64,000 bases of DNA from Clostridia bacterium (GTDB lineage: Bacteria > Bacillota > Clostridia > Oscillospirales > Acutalibacteraceae): assembly GCA_017517665.1 (NCBI GenBank), contig JAFWYP010000038.1, forward strand, positions 1-64,000, written 5' to 3'. Shown here piece by piece: positions 1 to 9,476 of the stretch. The notes below the pieces were generated by a model. It did no database searches, was not told the origin of the DNA, and was given only the letters and a program-made list of their open reading frames with translations. The first letter of the stretch is position 1. Each line of letters opens with the position of its first letter. The translations under genes were made by a program, and so were the position numbers.

Positions 1-498
1 CAGGCAGTTAAAAACCATGTTAAGGGTACACTTGCATCAAGCGGAACAACAAAAATCATTATCAAGGCAGATGTAACAGAAGCCGAAAAGGTTGTTCTTG
101 CCGCTTCCGCAAGCGGAACTCTTTCCGGTACTGTTGTCAAGGGTGATATTCTCACAATCAACAACAAGACTTACGTTGTAACCACTGCTGCCGAAGCATC
201 AAACAACGAAATTGAAGTAAAGGTTTATCCTGCAATCTCGGCAAAGGCAAACGATATAGTAACGGTTCTTGACAGCCATACTGCAAACCTTGCTTTCAAT
301 CCTTCCGCTTTCGCTTTTGTCACAAGACCTCTCAACGCTCCTTCAGGTGTTGAATGCTATGTCACATCTTATAACGGCATTACTCTTCGTGTTGTTCGTG
401 GCTATGACATGAAGTATAAGAAAGATATGTTGTCTATGGATGTTCTTTACGGTTATAAAACCGTATATCCCGAAATGGCAACAAGAGTTTTGGGATGA
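1..498 (+). CDS. Phage major capsid protein, C-terminal part (partial)
   Basis: An open frame runs from the first base of the window to TGA at 496-498, so only the last 165 residues are present. The segment with NLAF, FVTRPL and the closing VLYGYKTVYPEMATRVLG resembles the C-terminus of P22 gp5-like coat proteins, which form the icosahedral capsid. The gene is followed, with an ATGA overlap, by a head-tail connector-like gene, which is the standard head-gene order. The start, scaffold, portal and terminase genes lie outside the window. The fold family is inferred from short motifs only. Confidence 0.75.
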   Translation, partial: QAVKNHVKGTLASSGTTKIIIKADVTEAEKVVLAASASGTLSGTVVKGDILTINNKTYVVTTAAEASNNEIEVKVYPAISAKANDIVTVLDSHTANLAFNPSAFAFVTRPLNAPSGVECYVTSYNGITLRVVRGYDMKYKKDMLSMDVLYGYKTVYPEMATRVLG

Positions 499-830
499 TG
501 TGGCTCACATATGAGGAATATACCGCTTACGGCGGCACGGCTTCCCGTGAGGAATTCGCACCTCTTGAGCTGAAAGCACGCAAGCGAATCGATTACCGCA
601 CTCTTGAACGCATACAGACACCCGATGATGATATCAAGCTTCTCATGTATGAGCTTATCGGAATGCAGCAGAAATTTGACGAACGTGACGGCAACATATC
701 AGGTTACGGCAACGACGGCGTAAGTGTTTCGTTCAATTCTCCCGAAGCTGCCAAAAAGGACTTTGACGAGAAAGCAAACGAACTCATTGATTCCGTTGTC
801 GGTGACCTTGCTTACAGGGGGTTATGCTGA
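495..830 (+). CDS. Phage head-tail connector-like protein
   Basis: A 111-residue acidic, mostly helical protein starting at an ATG that overlaps the capsid stop codon (ATGA). It begins MMWLTYEEYTAYGG, a pattern common in small connector (gp6-like) proteins encoded just after the major capsid gene of Firmicutes siphophages. Such proteins form the ring that joins portal to tail. A second ATG three bases downstream could equally be used. The role rests on size and position; no diagnostic motif is visible. Confidence 0.6.
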   Translation: MMWLTYEEYTAYGGTASREEFAPLELKARKRIDYRTLERIQTPDDDIKLLMYELIGMQQKFDERDGNISGYGNDGVSVSFNSPEAAKKDFDEKANELIDSVVGDLAYRGLC

Positions 831-1186
831 TGATTCCGCCCAATTGGAACAAAGATATAACCCTCTATATCAAAACCGAAATAAACAAGAAAGTGCAGTG
901 GGAAAGGTTCTTCTTTTCCCGCTGCTTTTTCAAGCACATCCGTTCGTCACAGTTCGATGAAAAATCACGCATTGAGGGTGAAAGTTATATTGTGCGCATT
1001 CCGTGCAAGACTGCACCTGCCGTAACTCAGGGCTGTATCGCCGTTCTCGGTAATATTCCCGATATCCCAGGTGAAAAAACAAGCGGTAATGAACTTCTTC
1101 AGAAGTACGGCGAAAACGCATTCAGGATTAACACCGTGAGCGATAACACGGGATTCCCCGTTCCTCACATAAGGATAGGTAACTGA
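824..1186 (+). CDS. Phage head-closure / minor capsid-like protein
   Basis: A 120-residue protein that overlaps the end of the previous gene by seven bases, indicating translational coupling. It is rich in aromatic and basic residues near the N-terminus and ends in a beta-rich stretch. In A118-like and related Firmicutes phages the second small gene after the capsid is a head-closure or minor capsid protein of about this size. The function is inferred from gene order. Two overlapping minus-strand frames here are shadows. Confidence 0.55.
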   Translation: MLMIPPNWNKDITLYIKTEINKKVQWERFFFSRCFFKHIRSSQFDEKSRIEGESYIVRIPCKTAPAVTQGCIAVLGNIPDIPGEKTSGNELLQKYGENAFRINTVSDNTGFPVPHIRIGN

Positions 1187-1187
1187 C

Positions 1188-1550
1188 ATGGCAATTACGG
1201 TTCAAATCGATACATCCGCAATCATGGAAAAGGTTGAGGGCGTTTTAAATGACGATGCAAAAACCTTTTTTTACAACGAATTTTACCGTCATATGGAGCC
1301 TTATGTTCCTGCCGATACACTGACCATGTTCGACACAGCCGATATATCAGCCGACGGAATTCTTTTTGTGCAACCGTATTCCTCTGCACCGTATTTCGGC
1401 AAAACAAAAGACGGTAATCAGATGCATTTCAAAACCGATAAGCACCCTCTTGCCACAGACCATTGGGATATCGCTGCGTGGAATGCAAAGAAGGATGATA
1501 TCTGCGGAGCTTTACAGGATTATATCAATAGGAGAAATCGCCATGGATAA
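1188..1550 (+). CDS. Phage minor capsid protein
   Basis: A 120-residue protein beginning MAITVQIDTSAIMEKV, placed one base after the preceding stop. The sequence around QPYSSAPYFGKT resembles the PYA.y.eyGT-type core of the minor capsid/tail-completion proteins that follow head-closure genes in clostridial phages. Its 3' end overlaps the start of the tail terminator-like gene by eight bases. The role in connecting head and tail is inferred from family resemblance and position. Confidence 0.6.
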   Translation: MAITVQIDTSAIMEKVEGVLNDDAKTFFYNEFYRHMEPYVPADTLTMFDTADISADGILFVQPYSSAPYFGKTKDGNQMHFKTDKHPLATDHWDIAAWNAKKDDICGALQDYINRRNRHG

Positions 1551-1968
1551 AAACAAAGCGGTATTTGAATGGATAAAGCAGTGCCCGGTATTTGAAAGGC
1601 TGTTTTTCAATTTCGGTACATCTGAAGAAAATACAAGCACTTTTATTCCCATACCGACCGAAAGCACGGTTAAAACGGATATTTTCGGTAATGAAACAAA
1701 GCATTATGATTTTGCGGTTTCAACCTTCGGTGCGATTGACGATATCACATTCGAAGGCAACGAAAACATAGCCGTAATGAACCTCATGCAGCAGCTTACC
1801 GAATGGATTAAACTGCAGAACCGTGAGAAAAACTTCCCTGATTTCGGTGCAAAATGCTTTATCGAAAAAATATCCGTCAATCAGAATATTCCCGCATCTC
1901 TGCGAATGCAGAACATTTCAAAATATCTGTCACAATACAGAATACTTTACGAAGAAAGGACTGATTAA
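1543..1968 (+). CDS. Phage tail terminator-like protein
   Basis: A 141-residue protein beginning MDKNKAVFEWIKQCP. The frame is open further upstream, but the ATG at 1543 has AGGAGA eight bases before it and gives an overlap with the previous gene typical of this operon, so this start was chosen. Size, the N-terminal helix and the beta-rich middle fit the tail terminator/completion protein that caps the tail tube, and the gene sits directly before the major tail protein. The assignment is by synteny. Confidence 0.6.
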   Translation: MDKNKAVFEWIKQCPVFERLFFNFGTSEENTSTFIPIPTESTVKTDIFGNETKHYDFAVSTFGAIDDITFEGNENIAVMNLMQQLTEWIKLQNREKNFPDFGAKCFIEKISVNQNIPASLRMQNISKYLSQYRILYEERTD

Positions 1969-2538
1969 ATGTCTGAACCCAGATATTCAGCAACAGAATT
2001 CGCTCTCTCCGAAAATCAGAAGGCGGAGCGTAAGCTGCTTGTTACCTGTGTAAACATGGGTGACAGTATCACTAAGACCGACGGAACACCCAATTTCGTT
2101 CCCATCGGCGCAGGCGTTGAAGATTCATCTGTTGAATTCAACCCTGAAACAAGTAAGTCTACCGATATTTTCGGTAATACGGAAACCACAGTTGATAAAC
2201 TTCAGACCTCGCAGGGCATGGATCCTATGACTGTAAGAGGCGGCAATCCCTTTCTCTTTAAACTTATTGATATTATTGAGAGAAACGCTCTTTCAGAATT
2301 CTCGCTGTTTGAAGTGATGATTATCCGTGGATATATCAAAGAAGGCGAAGCAAACGCAGCAGGCGGCTATCATGCTGAGGTTCATAAGAACTGCACAATC
2401 ACGCCTCAGCGTGAAGGTGGTTCGGCTTATGTCGATATGCCTATCAATATTGACTACAGCAACGACAAGGTTCTCGGCACAGTAGATACCTACAAGCCCA
2501 CACCCGAGAAGCCTATCAATTTCACTCCCCTTTCATAA
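1969..2538 (+). CDS. Phage major tail (tube) protein
   Basis: A 189-residue protein starting directly after the previous stop. It has the beta-rich composition of tube proteins, with TDIFGNTETTVDKLQTSQ and a C-terminal ITPQREGGSAYVDMPINI segment seen in major tail proteins of clostridial siphophages. The position between a terminator-like gene and two tail assembly chaperone genes is canonical. It should polymerise into the tail tube around the tape measure. It was read as a tube protein; no sheath protein gene is present, which argues against a contractile tail. Confidence 0.75.
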   Translation: MSEPRYSATEFALSENQKAERKLLVTCVNMGDSITKTDGTPNFVPIGAGVEDSSVEFNPETSKSTDIFGNTETTVDKLQTSQGMDPMTVRGGNPFLFKLIDIIERNALSEFSLFEVMIIRGYIKEGEANAAGGYHAEVHKNCTITPQREGGSAYVDMPINIDYSNDKVLGTVDTYKPTPEKPINFTPLS

Positions 2539-2551
2539 GGAGGTATAACCC

Positions 2552-2974
2552 GTGAAAAACATCAATATCGATGACGGCAGAGAAGCCATAATGATTAACG
2601 GTGACCCCAACCGCGTTATTTACGTTCAGGCATCGGATTTTAATATTAAGGTCCGCGCAAGGCAGGCGCAGAAAAATATCCATGACCTGCTCGGAGAGCT
2701 TGACAAGGCAAATCCCGAAAATGAAGAAGCTTTTGCAGATATTCTTGAAGATATCGACAAAAAGGTTCGTGAGCAGATTAACTTCATATTCAATTCCGAT
2801 GTTTCACAGCCCGTTTTCGGTGCGTGTTCCCCTCTTATGAGCCTTAAGAACGGCATGAGCTATATTGAGGCTTTCCTTGATGCAATTCTCCCCGAGCTTG
2901 AGAAAATCGCCGAAAAGGCGGCTAAGGCAAGCGAGAAGCGCATCAATAAGCACGCAGGGAAGTATGCCAAATGA
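2552..2974 (+). CDS. Phage tail assembly chaperone (G-type)
   Basis: A 140-residue, highly charged helical protein with a GTG start at 2552 preceded by AAGGAGG seven to eight bases upstream. It lies between the tube gene and a Gp15-like gene, the place of the tail assembly chaperone that loads onto the tape measure. Its TGA stop overlaps the ATG of the next gene (ATGA). No slippery heptamer is visible at the junction, so the pair appears to be made by coupling rather than by programmed frameshifting. Confidence 0.6.
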   Translation: MKNINIDDGREAIMINGDPNRVIYVQASDFNIKVRARQAQKNIHDLLGELDKANPENEEAFADILEDIDKKVREQINFIFNSDVSQPVFGACSPLMSLKNGMSYIEAFLDAILPELEKIAEKAAKASEKRINKHAGKYAK

Positions 2975-3531
2975 TTTACTCCCTTCCGAAAACGCTTGAA
3001 GTTGACGGCACAGAGCATGAGATAAGAACAGACTACCGTGTGATACTTGATGTTATAACCGCCCTCAACGACCCCGAATTGCAGGAGTTTGAGAGGGCGG
3101 AAGCCTGCATCAGAATCATGTTCCCCGATTGGGAGAAAATATCAGACCGTGCGGAAGCCTTTGCAAAATGTATGTGGTTCATTGCCTGCGGTGAAACCGA
3201 AAGAGACACTGCCAAAAAGCCAAAAGTAATGGATTGGGAGCAGGATTTCAATCTTATTGTTTCGCCCGTCAACAGAATACTCGGCTATGACTGCAGAGAC
3301 CCGAAACCTCTGCATTGGTGGACTTTTATTTCTGCTTATTACGAAATCGGAGAATGTGCCTTTTCCTGCGTTACGGGCATCCGTCAGAAGCTCGCAAAGG
3401 GCAAACCGCTTGACAAATGGGAAAAGACCTATTATGCCGAGCACGCCGATATAATCAAACTTAAAGCAAAGCTTACTGCCGAAGAGCAGGCAGAAATCGA
3501 CGAAATATTGGGAGGTGAGAGTTTTGGGTAA
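2971..3531 (+). CDS. Phage Gp15-like protein (second tail chaperone)
   Basis: A 186-residue protein with the features of the bacteriophage Gp15 family: N-terminal YSLPKTLEVDGTEHEIRTD, a middle DWEQDFNLI, and PLHWWTFISAYYEIGEC followed by a charged C-terminus with a KLTAEEQAEIDEIL helix. In A118-like phages this gene lies between tail chaperone and tape measure, as here. It overlaps the next gene by eight bases if the TTG start at 3524 is correct. Family assignment is fairly firm; the chaperone role is inferred from position. Confidence 0.75.
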   Translation: MIYSLPKTLEVDGTEHEIRTDYRVILDVITALNDPELQEFERAEACIRIMFPDWEKISDRAEAFAKCMWFIACGETERDTAKKPKVMDWEQDFNLIVSPVNRILGYDCRDPKPLHWWTFISAYYEIGECAFSCVTGIRQKLAKGKPLDKWEKTYYAEHADIIKLKAKLTAEEQAEIDEILGGESFG

Positions 3532-6166
3532 TACAAGTTCAATCATGATAAGCATGGATGCTGATGCTGTTCCTGCGAAAAAAGAAATCGCTGCTCTTGA
3601 AAAACAGATAAAAAAGCTTGAAAACAAACAGCTTCCTCTTATCACCGAATTTGAAGAACTGCAGAAAAAAGCGGCGCAAGCGAAAAAGGCAATCGCTGAT
3701 GCCGACAAAGCTCTTGCCGCAGGCAAAATTGATAAGGTTGACCATTTTCAGATAACAACCGAAGCCTTACAAAGCATTGAAACGTATTCCGCAAAAATCG
3801 AAGAACTCCGTGATAAAATCGAAGCTCTTGACACACCGATTCTGACAATGCAGAAGAGAATGGAATCTCTGAAATTTACGGGGTCACCCGATAATTCTTT
3901 AGCGGAAGTCGGTGAGCAGGCAAAGGAAAACCTTGAAAAAGCTGCTCAGGCAGCAGGCAAGGTCACAAAAGAAGTCGGCAAAACCAAATCGTCATTTAAA
4001 TCTGTCGGAAATGCCGTTGATAATTTCGGCAAACGTATTTCCAACACCTTCAAATCCGCTTTTATATTCAGCGTGCTTTATAAAGGTCTGAACGAGCTGA
4101 AACAGAGACTTTCCGCAATGCTGAGCACAAATCAGCAGTTTACAACAAGCCTCAATCAGGTAAAAAGTAATCTTGCCGTTGCATTTCAGCCGATATATCA
4201 GGCGGCTATGCCCGCAATTAACGCACTCATGCAGTTGCTTGTTAAAGCTACGGCATATATTGCGGCATTTGTGAATGCTCTTTTCGGCAAATCCCTCGGT
4301 TCGAGCATATCCGCCGCCCGAGAAATGGAAAAAAGCATTCAGGCGGTAAACAGCGGCGCAAAAGGCGCATCCGCCGCAGAAAAAGAACTCACCGCTGCCA
4401 TAAAGGAAAAGCAGAGGCAAGTCAAAGCTTTGCAGAGAGAAAACAAACAGCTTCAGCGTGAATATGAACAGCAGAAAAAGGCGGTTGAAGCACAAACCGA
4501 TGTCCTTGAAAAACAGATAAAGTCCCTTGAAAAGGAAATCGATGCTATTCAGAAGGCAGAGGATGCCGCCAATAAGGCAGCTGCCGCACAGCGTGAATCA
4601 ATCCAGGCGAATATCAAAATGCTTCAGGAGCAGCAGAAAGCCTTGCAAAAGCAGAATGAATCACAGCAGAAGGTTCTTGACGGTCAGGTCAAAAAGCTTC
4701 AGGCTCAGCAAGATTCGCTTCAGGATAAATATGACGATGAAACGAAGGCAATTAACAAGCAAATCAAAGGTCTGCAGAATGAAATCAAGGCTATTCAGAA
4801 AGCAAAGAAGGCTGCCGAAGAAGCCAAAAGGGCAAACGAAAAATTCACCGCAAGCTTTGACGAGTTGTCCACTCTCGGCTCGGTTGACGAGGCTGACCCC
4901 TACGATGCCGAAATCGAAAAAGTGCAGGAGAAAATCGAAGCCCTGCAGGAAGAAAAGGAAATCAAGGCAGAAATCTACGAAAACGAGCGTGATGCGATTC
5001 AGGATAAGATTGATAAGCTTCAGGAAGAAAAGGAAGCTGTTAACGAAGCCTACGAAGCGCAGAACGCAAAAATTCAGGAACAGATTGACCTTCTGCAGAA
5101 ATCGCAGGATGCAATCAAGGATGTTGATTTCGGTTCAAGTATAGACGGCTATGAAAGCAAAATCGCCGCTATCCGTGAGCAGATTGACGCTCTGAATGAC
5201 AGCCTTAAGGAAAATCCGCAGATAGAACAGAACGAAATTCTCATAGACCAGCTTCAGGAAGAAATCGACCTGCTTCAGGAGAAGAAAGATGCTATTGAAG
5301 CAACAAGTGACGCAGCTTCAAACTTTGATTCATCAGGAATAACTAACCTTGCGGATGAGCTTGAAGAAGTAGAAGAAGAAGTTGAAAACAGTAAACTTTT
5401 ACAATGGTTATCGGACAATGGTGATAAACTCCTTGACTTCATAACTATTATCGGAGAATTAGCTGCTATTGTCGGCATTGTTTATGGAGCATTTAAGATT
5501 TTTTCGAGTTTTCTTACTATTTTCTCATCACCTGCAGGTGTAATTGCTCTTGTTATCGTTGCAATTGCTGGTTTTATTGCAGCATTTGGTGATACAGAAG
5601 CTGCTGTTGATTCATTGGAGAGGATACTTAAAGGATTTGCAGAATTCCTGTTGGGTGTTTTCACAGGCGATATTGATTTAGCTGTTCAAGGTTTAAAAGA
5701 TATATTCGGAGGGTTATATGATTTTGTCGTTGTTGTATTTGAAGCTATCGAAAATATGTTTATAGAATTTCTTGAATGGATTGTAAAATTAGAAGAAGAA
5801 ATTTTTGGTATAGATTTATCTCCCGATATCGAAGATGCAATAAACAAATCAGGTGGCTATAAAGCATACGGAAGTATTCACGAGCGTATACCTGCACCGT
5901 ATCCGAGCGGAACAACAAGACAAATCCCTGCCCTTGCACAGGGTGCGGTTCTTCCCCCGAACAAGCCGTTTTATGCCATGCTCGGCGACCAGAAGAACGG
6001 CACAAACCTTGAAGCACCTGCAAGCCTCATTGAAGAAATCATGCGTTCCGTCATGTCCGAACAGCAGTATAACTTCAACGTTACCGCAAACGGCTCTCTC
6101 GGCGCACTCATACGCTTGCTCAAACTTCAGTTCACCCGTGAAAACGACCGTGAAACCGCATTTTAA
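3524..6166 (+). CDS. Phage tail tape measure protein
   Basis: The TTG at 3524 is chosen because GGAGG at 3511-3515 sits eight bases upstream; the in-frame GTG at 3515 lies inside that Shine-Dalgarno. The 880-residue product has an N-terminal coiled coil (about residues 15-110), hydrophobic segments near 180-260, a very long Gln/Lys/Glu-rich coiled coil (about 285-600), hydrophobic segments near 640-690 and a globular C-terminus. This is the classic tape measure layout, which sets tail length and may help DNA pass the membrane. Bases about 5390-5880 use noticeably more TTA and other AT-rich codons than the flanks, suggesting a recombined module. Confidence 0.85.
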   Translation: MGNTSSIMISMDADAVPAKKEIAALEKQIKKLENKQLPLITEFEELQKKAAQAKKAIADADKALAAGKIDKVDHFQITTEALQSIETYSAKIEELRDKIEALDTPILTMQKRMESLKFTGSPDNSLAEVGEQAKENLEKAAQAAGKVTKEVGKTKSSFKSVGNAVDNFGKRISNTFKSAFIFSVLYKGLNELKQRLSAMLSTNQQFTTSLNQVKSNLAVAFQPIYQAAMPAINALMQLLVKATAYIAAFVNALFGKSLGSSISAAREMEKSIQAVNSGAKGASAAEKELTAAIKEKQRQVKALQRENKQLQREYEQQKKAVEAQTDVLEKQIKSLEKEIDAIQKAEDAANKAAAAQRESIQANIKMLQEQQKALQKQNESQQKVLDGQVKKLQAQQDSLQDKYDDETKAINKQIKGLQNEIKAIQKAKKAAEEAKRANEKFTASFDELSTLGSVDEADPYDAEIEKVQEKIEALQEEKEIKAEIYENERDAIQDKIDKLQEEKEAVNEAYEAQNAKIQEQIDLLQKSQDAIKDVDFGSSIDGYESKIAAIREQIDALNDSLKENPQIEQNEILIDQLQEEIDLLQEKKDAIEATSDAASNFDSSGITNLADELEEVEEEVENSKLLQWLSDNGDKLLDFITIIGELAAIVGIVYGAFKIFSSFLTIFSSPAGVIALVIVAIAGFIAAFGDTEAAVDSLERILKGFAEFLLGVFTGDIDLAVQGLKDIFGGLYDFVVVVFEAIENMFIEFLEWIVKLEEEIFGIDLSPDIEDAINKSGGYKAYGSIHERIPAPYPSGTTRQIPALAQGAVLPPNKPFYAMLGDQKNGTNLEAPASLIEEIMRSVMSEQQYNFNVTANGSLGALIRLLKLQFTRENDRETAF

Positions 6167-6180
6167 AGGAGTGATATCAT

Positions 6181-6600
6181 ATGTTTATCCTTGACGGAAT
6201 TGAATACGGTGTTGACGTTGACATCAAGGTTGACGAGCTTGAAAGAAGCTTTGAAAAGCTTTCAACTGATAAAAGCGGCAGAGTGCAAAGCGGAAAAATG
6301 TATATCAATCTCATCGGTACGTTTTATAACTACAAAATGACCGTGAGGCGGGGTCTGAACTGTTCTCTTGACGAATATGAAAAATTCTTTGAACACCTCT
6401 CTGCACCCGTTCCGTTCAACACGCTCACAGTCCCATTCGGTCAGTCAACCATGACCTTTGAGGCATATATCACCAAAGGCAGTCAGAAGCTTGTCAGAGC
6501 CGCAAAGAACGAGCATTATTGGGGCCCGATATCATTGAGCTTCATTGCCCGTGAACCGCAGAGAATACCCGATGCAGGAACGGAGGCAGCATTCTTATGA
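6181..6600 (+). CDS. Phage distal tail / baseplate protein
   Basis: A 139-residue protein with AAGGAG eight to ten bases before ATG 6181. It lies immediately after the tape measure, where siphophages encode the distal tail protein that starts the tail tip. The sequence FILDGIEYGVDVDIKVDELERSF and the TVPFGQSTMTFEAYITKG segment look beta-rich. It overlaps the next gene by four bases (ATGA). Function rests on order and size; it is shorter than a full Dit protein. Confidence 0.5.
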   Translation: MFILDGIEYGVDVDIKVDELERSFEKLSTDKSGRVQSGKMYINLIGTFYNYKMTVRRGLNCSLDEYEKFFEHLSAPVPFNTLTVPFGQSTMTFEAYITKGSQKLVRAAKNEHYWGPISLSFIAREPQRIPDAGTEAAFL

Positions 6601-8015
6601 ACAAAATCGTTTATCATAACTTTGCTCCGAAGGCTGCCGAAAATGCTCTTTTTTCTTCCGACAGCGACAGCTTTGACTACACCGTAAGCCTCATTGAAGA
6701 ATCCGAACCCGTTAATTTCGCATCTTTGGAGAACACGGGAATTGACCTTATTGATGAATCACTGGTTTTCGGTCAGGAAACCGATAACGTCGGCTTTGTA
6801 TCATCGGAAGTCAGTTCCTCTGCAAGAATCTTTCCGAACGGAGGAATCCGTTTGATTTTTGCTTTTGACAAAAAATATTCGGGACCCGGAATCACCTTGC
6901 ATTTTCATCAGAATTACTGCACTAAGGTTAAAGTTGAGTTTTATTCTGACAGCGATTTGCTTTTTGATAATCTGTTCATGCCCGATTCACTCGACTTTTA
7001 TTGCGAAGCACCCGCAAAGCTTTATAACAAGCTGATTCTGACCTTTACCGAATCGGAAATACCCAATCAGTTTGTAAAACTCAGAAGCCTTGATTTCGGA
7101 AAAGTTCAGGAGATCAGCACCTTTTTCGGTGCAATAAATATCTTTGAAGAAATCAGGGCGGACTGCTCCGATTTGCCGTGCGATTCCTGCGATTTCGAGG
7201 CAATCGTTCCGAAAGATATAACTCCGCAGGTCGGGCAGTATTTCTTTGTTTATCACGGCGAAAAATGCTTCGGCAAATTCACCACAGACAAACTCACCGA
7301 GGATGTTGCACGCCGCTTTATTTTTGAATCAAGCTGCGATAAAAACGTTCTCGGCAACAGTCCTTTTCCTGCCCTCTCCCGTGGAACTTATACCGTTGAC
7401 GATATCCTTTCAAAGATATATGAAAACTCCGATATTTCAATCAATAACGGAGGTTTCGGCGATACGGAGCTTACGGGCTTTGTCAAATCAAATTCAAATT
7501 CCAGATATGCCGCTGCTATGCTTTCAATGGGCAGCGGTTTCTTTATTTCCTCTGCACGCAACAGAAAGCTTCGTCTTTTCAGATTCCGTGACAGAGGCAG
7601 CTACACAATATCCGCTGACCGCATTTTCGGCCGTGCGGAATATATAAAGAAAGCTCCTTACACAAGCATAAATCTTTATAAGCACAGCGGTTCAGACTTT
7701 GATAACGATTCCGCAACCGTATATAAAGCAGAAAACGAAAAAATAACCGCAAACATCGCCGTCAACGAATTAAACCTTGATAAATATTCTCTTTTTTCCG
7801 ACCCTTCGGCACGCCTTGAAGAAATAAAAGCTCTCGGATTTGAACGCAACGAAATCCGCGCGGAAATAATTCTTGAAGATGAGCAAGTCGGCGATATTCT
7901 CAATATTGATACTCCTCACGGAATCAAAAAAGGAATAATCGAATCGCTTGATATCAGCCTGCGCGGTTCGGAAACAATTGCAAATGCGGTTTTAATCGAA
8001 ACGGAGGTAAACTGA
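6597..8015 (+). CDS. Phage tail tip hub protein
   Basis: A 472-residue protein that starts in an ATGA overlap and ends sharing one base with the next ATG. The middle part (IVPKDITPQVGQYFFVYHGEKCFGKF) and the C-terminal EQVGDILNIDTPHGIKKGIIE resemble tail hub (Tal/gp27-like) proteins that form the ring at the tail tip and bind the receptor-binding module. No peptidase or lysozyme domain is visible. The hub role is inferred from position between distal tail protein and receptor-binding proteins. Confidence 0.55.
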   Translation: MNKIVYHNFAPKAAENALFSSDSDSFDYTVSLIEESEPVNFASLENTGIDLIDESLVFGQETDNVGFVSSEVSSSARIFPNGGIRLIFAFDKKYSGPGITLHFHQNYCTKVKVEFYSDSDLLFDNLFMPDSLDFYCEAPAKLYNKLILTFTESEIPNQFVKLRSLDFGKVQEISTFFGAINIFEEIRADCSDLPCDSCDFEAIVPKDITPQVGQYFFVYHGEKCFGKFTTDKLTEDVARRFIFESSCDKNVLGNSPFPALSRGTYTVDDILSKIYENSDISINNGGFGDTELTGFVKSNSNSRYAAAMLSMGSGFFISSARNRKLRLFRFRDRGSYTISADRIFGRAEYIKKAPYTSINLYKHSGSDFDNDSATVYKAENEKITANIAVNELNLDKYSLFSDPSARLEEIKALGFERNEIRAEIILEDEQVGDILNIDTPHGIKKGIIESLDISLRGSETIANAVLIETEVN

Positions 8016-9475
8016 TGCCGACATACATACAGGATTTTGATTATACTTTGCATACTTCTCTCAGAATAACACACCGACTCAAAGTAACGGAAGAACCCGA
8101 TATACCAAACCAACGCACAAAGTTTACGATTTCTGTTTTGCGCAGCAACTCGGGACGGTTTTATTACGGCGAAAACCAATATCTGAAATTGGAAATAAAC
8201 GGTTCGGTAGTATACGACGGAACAAAACACATAAAAAATCTCGGTGAAAACGCATCAGATGAAATTTTCACTCAAACACATTATGTTAAATATGTTTCCG
8301 ATAATGCCGGAAGCTTTGAAATTAAAGCTTCCTATAAAAGTGAAGAACAGAATTTGCTCATAGCTAATGTTTACTTAACGATAGCTTCGGCAACTGTCAC
8401 AGGCACACTCACCCCGATTGACCTGTCATCGCCTCAGATAAGCGGTCTTTCGGTAAAAGCCGACCGTTACGGTCTGAACGCTTCGGCATCGTTTACAGCG
8501 AAACATTCTTCATATGATTTGACATTAATAGAGTTTAAGCTTTCGGGATTGACACATGTTCAAGCGAGACATAGATATGGCACACACAGCAGTAATAAGA
8601 ACCAGGGCACTTTTACAAATAAGCAAGACTACGGTTCAAATGCAGACGGAACATGTTGGTTTTCAGTCAGTTTGGTTCGTCCTATAGGACAATCAAAAAC
8701 TGTGAATTTTGATTTGGACGACAGACTCTGCGAACCCCCTTATTCCCTCGACAGCGGCGGCAGTTACCCGTGGGAGCTTACTGTAACTGCCTTGAACGGC
8801 AAACAAGCCAAAGTGAGCGGCACTCTGAATGTTCCGCAAAAGGTCACGGGGGTAAGCTGTGAAAATCAGCTTGAAATATCCCTCGGTCAGACTACCGTGC
8901 TTGAATATCAGGTTTACCCGGACAATGCGGAATATCCTGCAGTTGTGTTCAGCAGTTCCGACCCCTCCGTTGCAACTGTTGATGAAAACACAGGTGTCAT
9001 AACCGCAGTGAATGACGGTATGTGTCAGATTACCGTTACCACACTTGACGGCGGTTCTCCCGATGCTGTATCGGGATTCAGCGCATCTTGCGTTGTAAAC
9101 GTAATTAATACCGATGTTTTCCCGAAGCTTTCGGAAATCCGTTACCTCACCATTAGAGAAATATCAAGGCTTTCATTTGCGTGTACGTTTCTGCGTGATA
9201 AGCTCAGCGATAAAGGCGTTTCTGTTCCTGAGCTTGCCATTGTATTTTGCGAGGGAAAAAGTCACCCGGTGAAAGAAATCAAATCGCTGCTTGAAACGAT
9301 AGAATCGAACTGTCAGCTTCTGAAAAGTGCATCTTCTTCGCTTTATCCCACTTCTTCTCTTGCCGGGCAAATGAATTTACTCAATCATAATGAGGGATAT
9401 AACTGGCTTGTCATAGTGAATGAGTGGATAACATTCCTCAATGAACTCAACACTCAGATAGAAAAGGAGGCTTAA
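8015..9475 (+). CDS. Phage tail fibre-like protein with Ig-like (BIG2) domain
   Basis: A 486-residue protein with a beta-rich N-terminal half, then an Ig-like BIG2-type domain at about residues 280-365 (VTGVSCENQLEISLGQTTVL, SSSDPSVATVDENTGVITAV), then a helical C-terminal segment. BIG2 domains are common in phage tail proteins and bind carbohydrate or cell surfaces. It lies after the hub gene and starts inside its stop codon (TGATG). It is likely part of the host-recognition apparatus. The N-terminal third resembles nothing I recognise. Confidence 0.6.
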   Translation: MPTYIQDFDYTLHTSLRITHRLKVTEEPDIPNQRTKFTISVLRSNSGRFYYGENQYLKLEINGSVVYDGTKHIKNLGENASDEIFTQTHYVKYVSDNAGSFEIKASYKSEEQNLLIANVYLTIASATVTGTLTPIDLSSPQISGLSVKADRYGLNASASFTAKHSSYDLTLIEFKLSGLTHVQARHRYGTHSSNKNQGTFTNKQDYGSNADGTCWFSVSLVRPIGQSKTVNFDLDDRLCEPPYSLDSGGSYPWELTVTALNGKQAKVSGTLNVPQKVTGVSCENQLEISLGQTTVLEYQVYPDNAEYPAVVFSSSDPSVATVDENTGVITAVNDGMCQITVTTLDGGSPDAVSGFSASCVVNVINTDVFPKLSEIRYLTIREISRLSFACTFLRDKLSDKGVSVPELAIVFCEGKSHPVKEIKSLLETIESNCQLLKSASSSLYPTSSLAGQMNLLNHNEGYNWLVIVNEWITFLNELNTQIEKEA

Positions 9476-9476
9476 T

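Noticed and set aside
2960..2980. Programmed frameshift between the two tail chaperone genes
   Set aside because: The genes meet in an ATGA overlap and each has its own start; no slippery heptamer is present.
4527..5144. A 205-residue Arg/Lys/Ser-rich frame within the tape measure gene
   Set aside because: It is the +1 shadow of the Lys/Glu/Gln-rich coiled coil; composition is an artefact of those codons.
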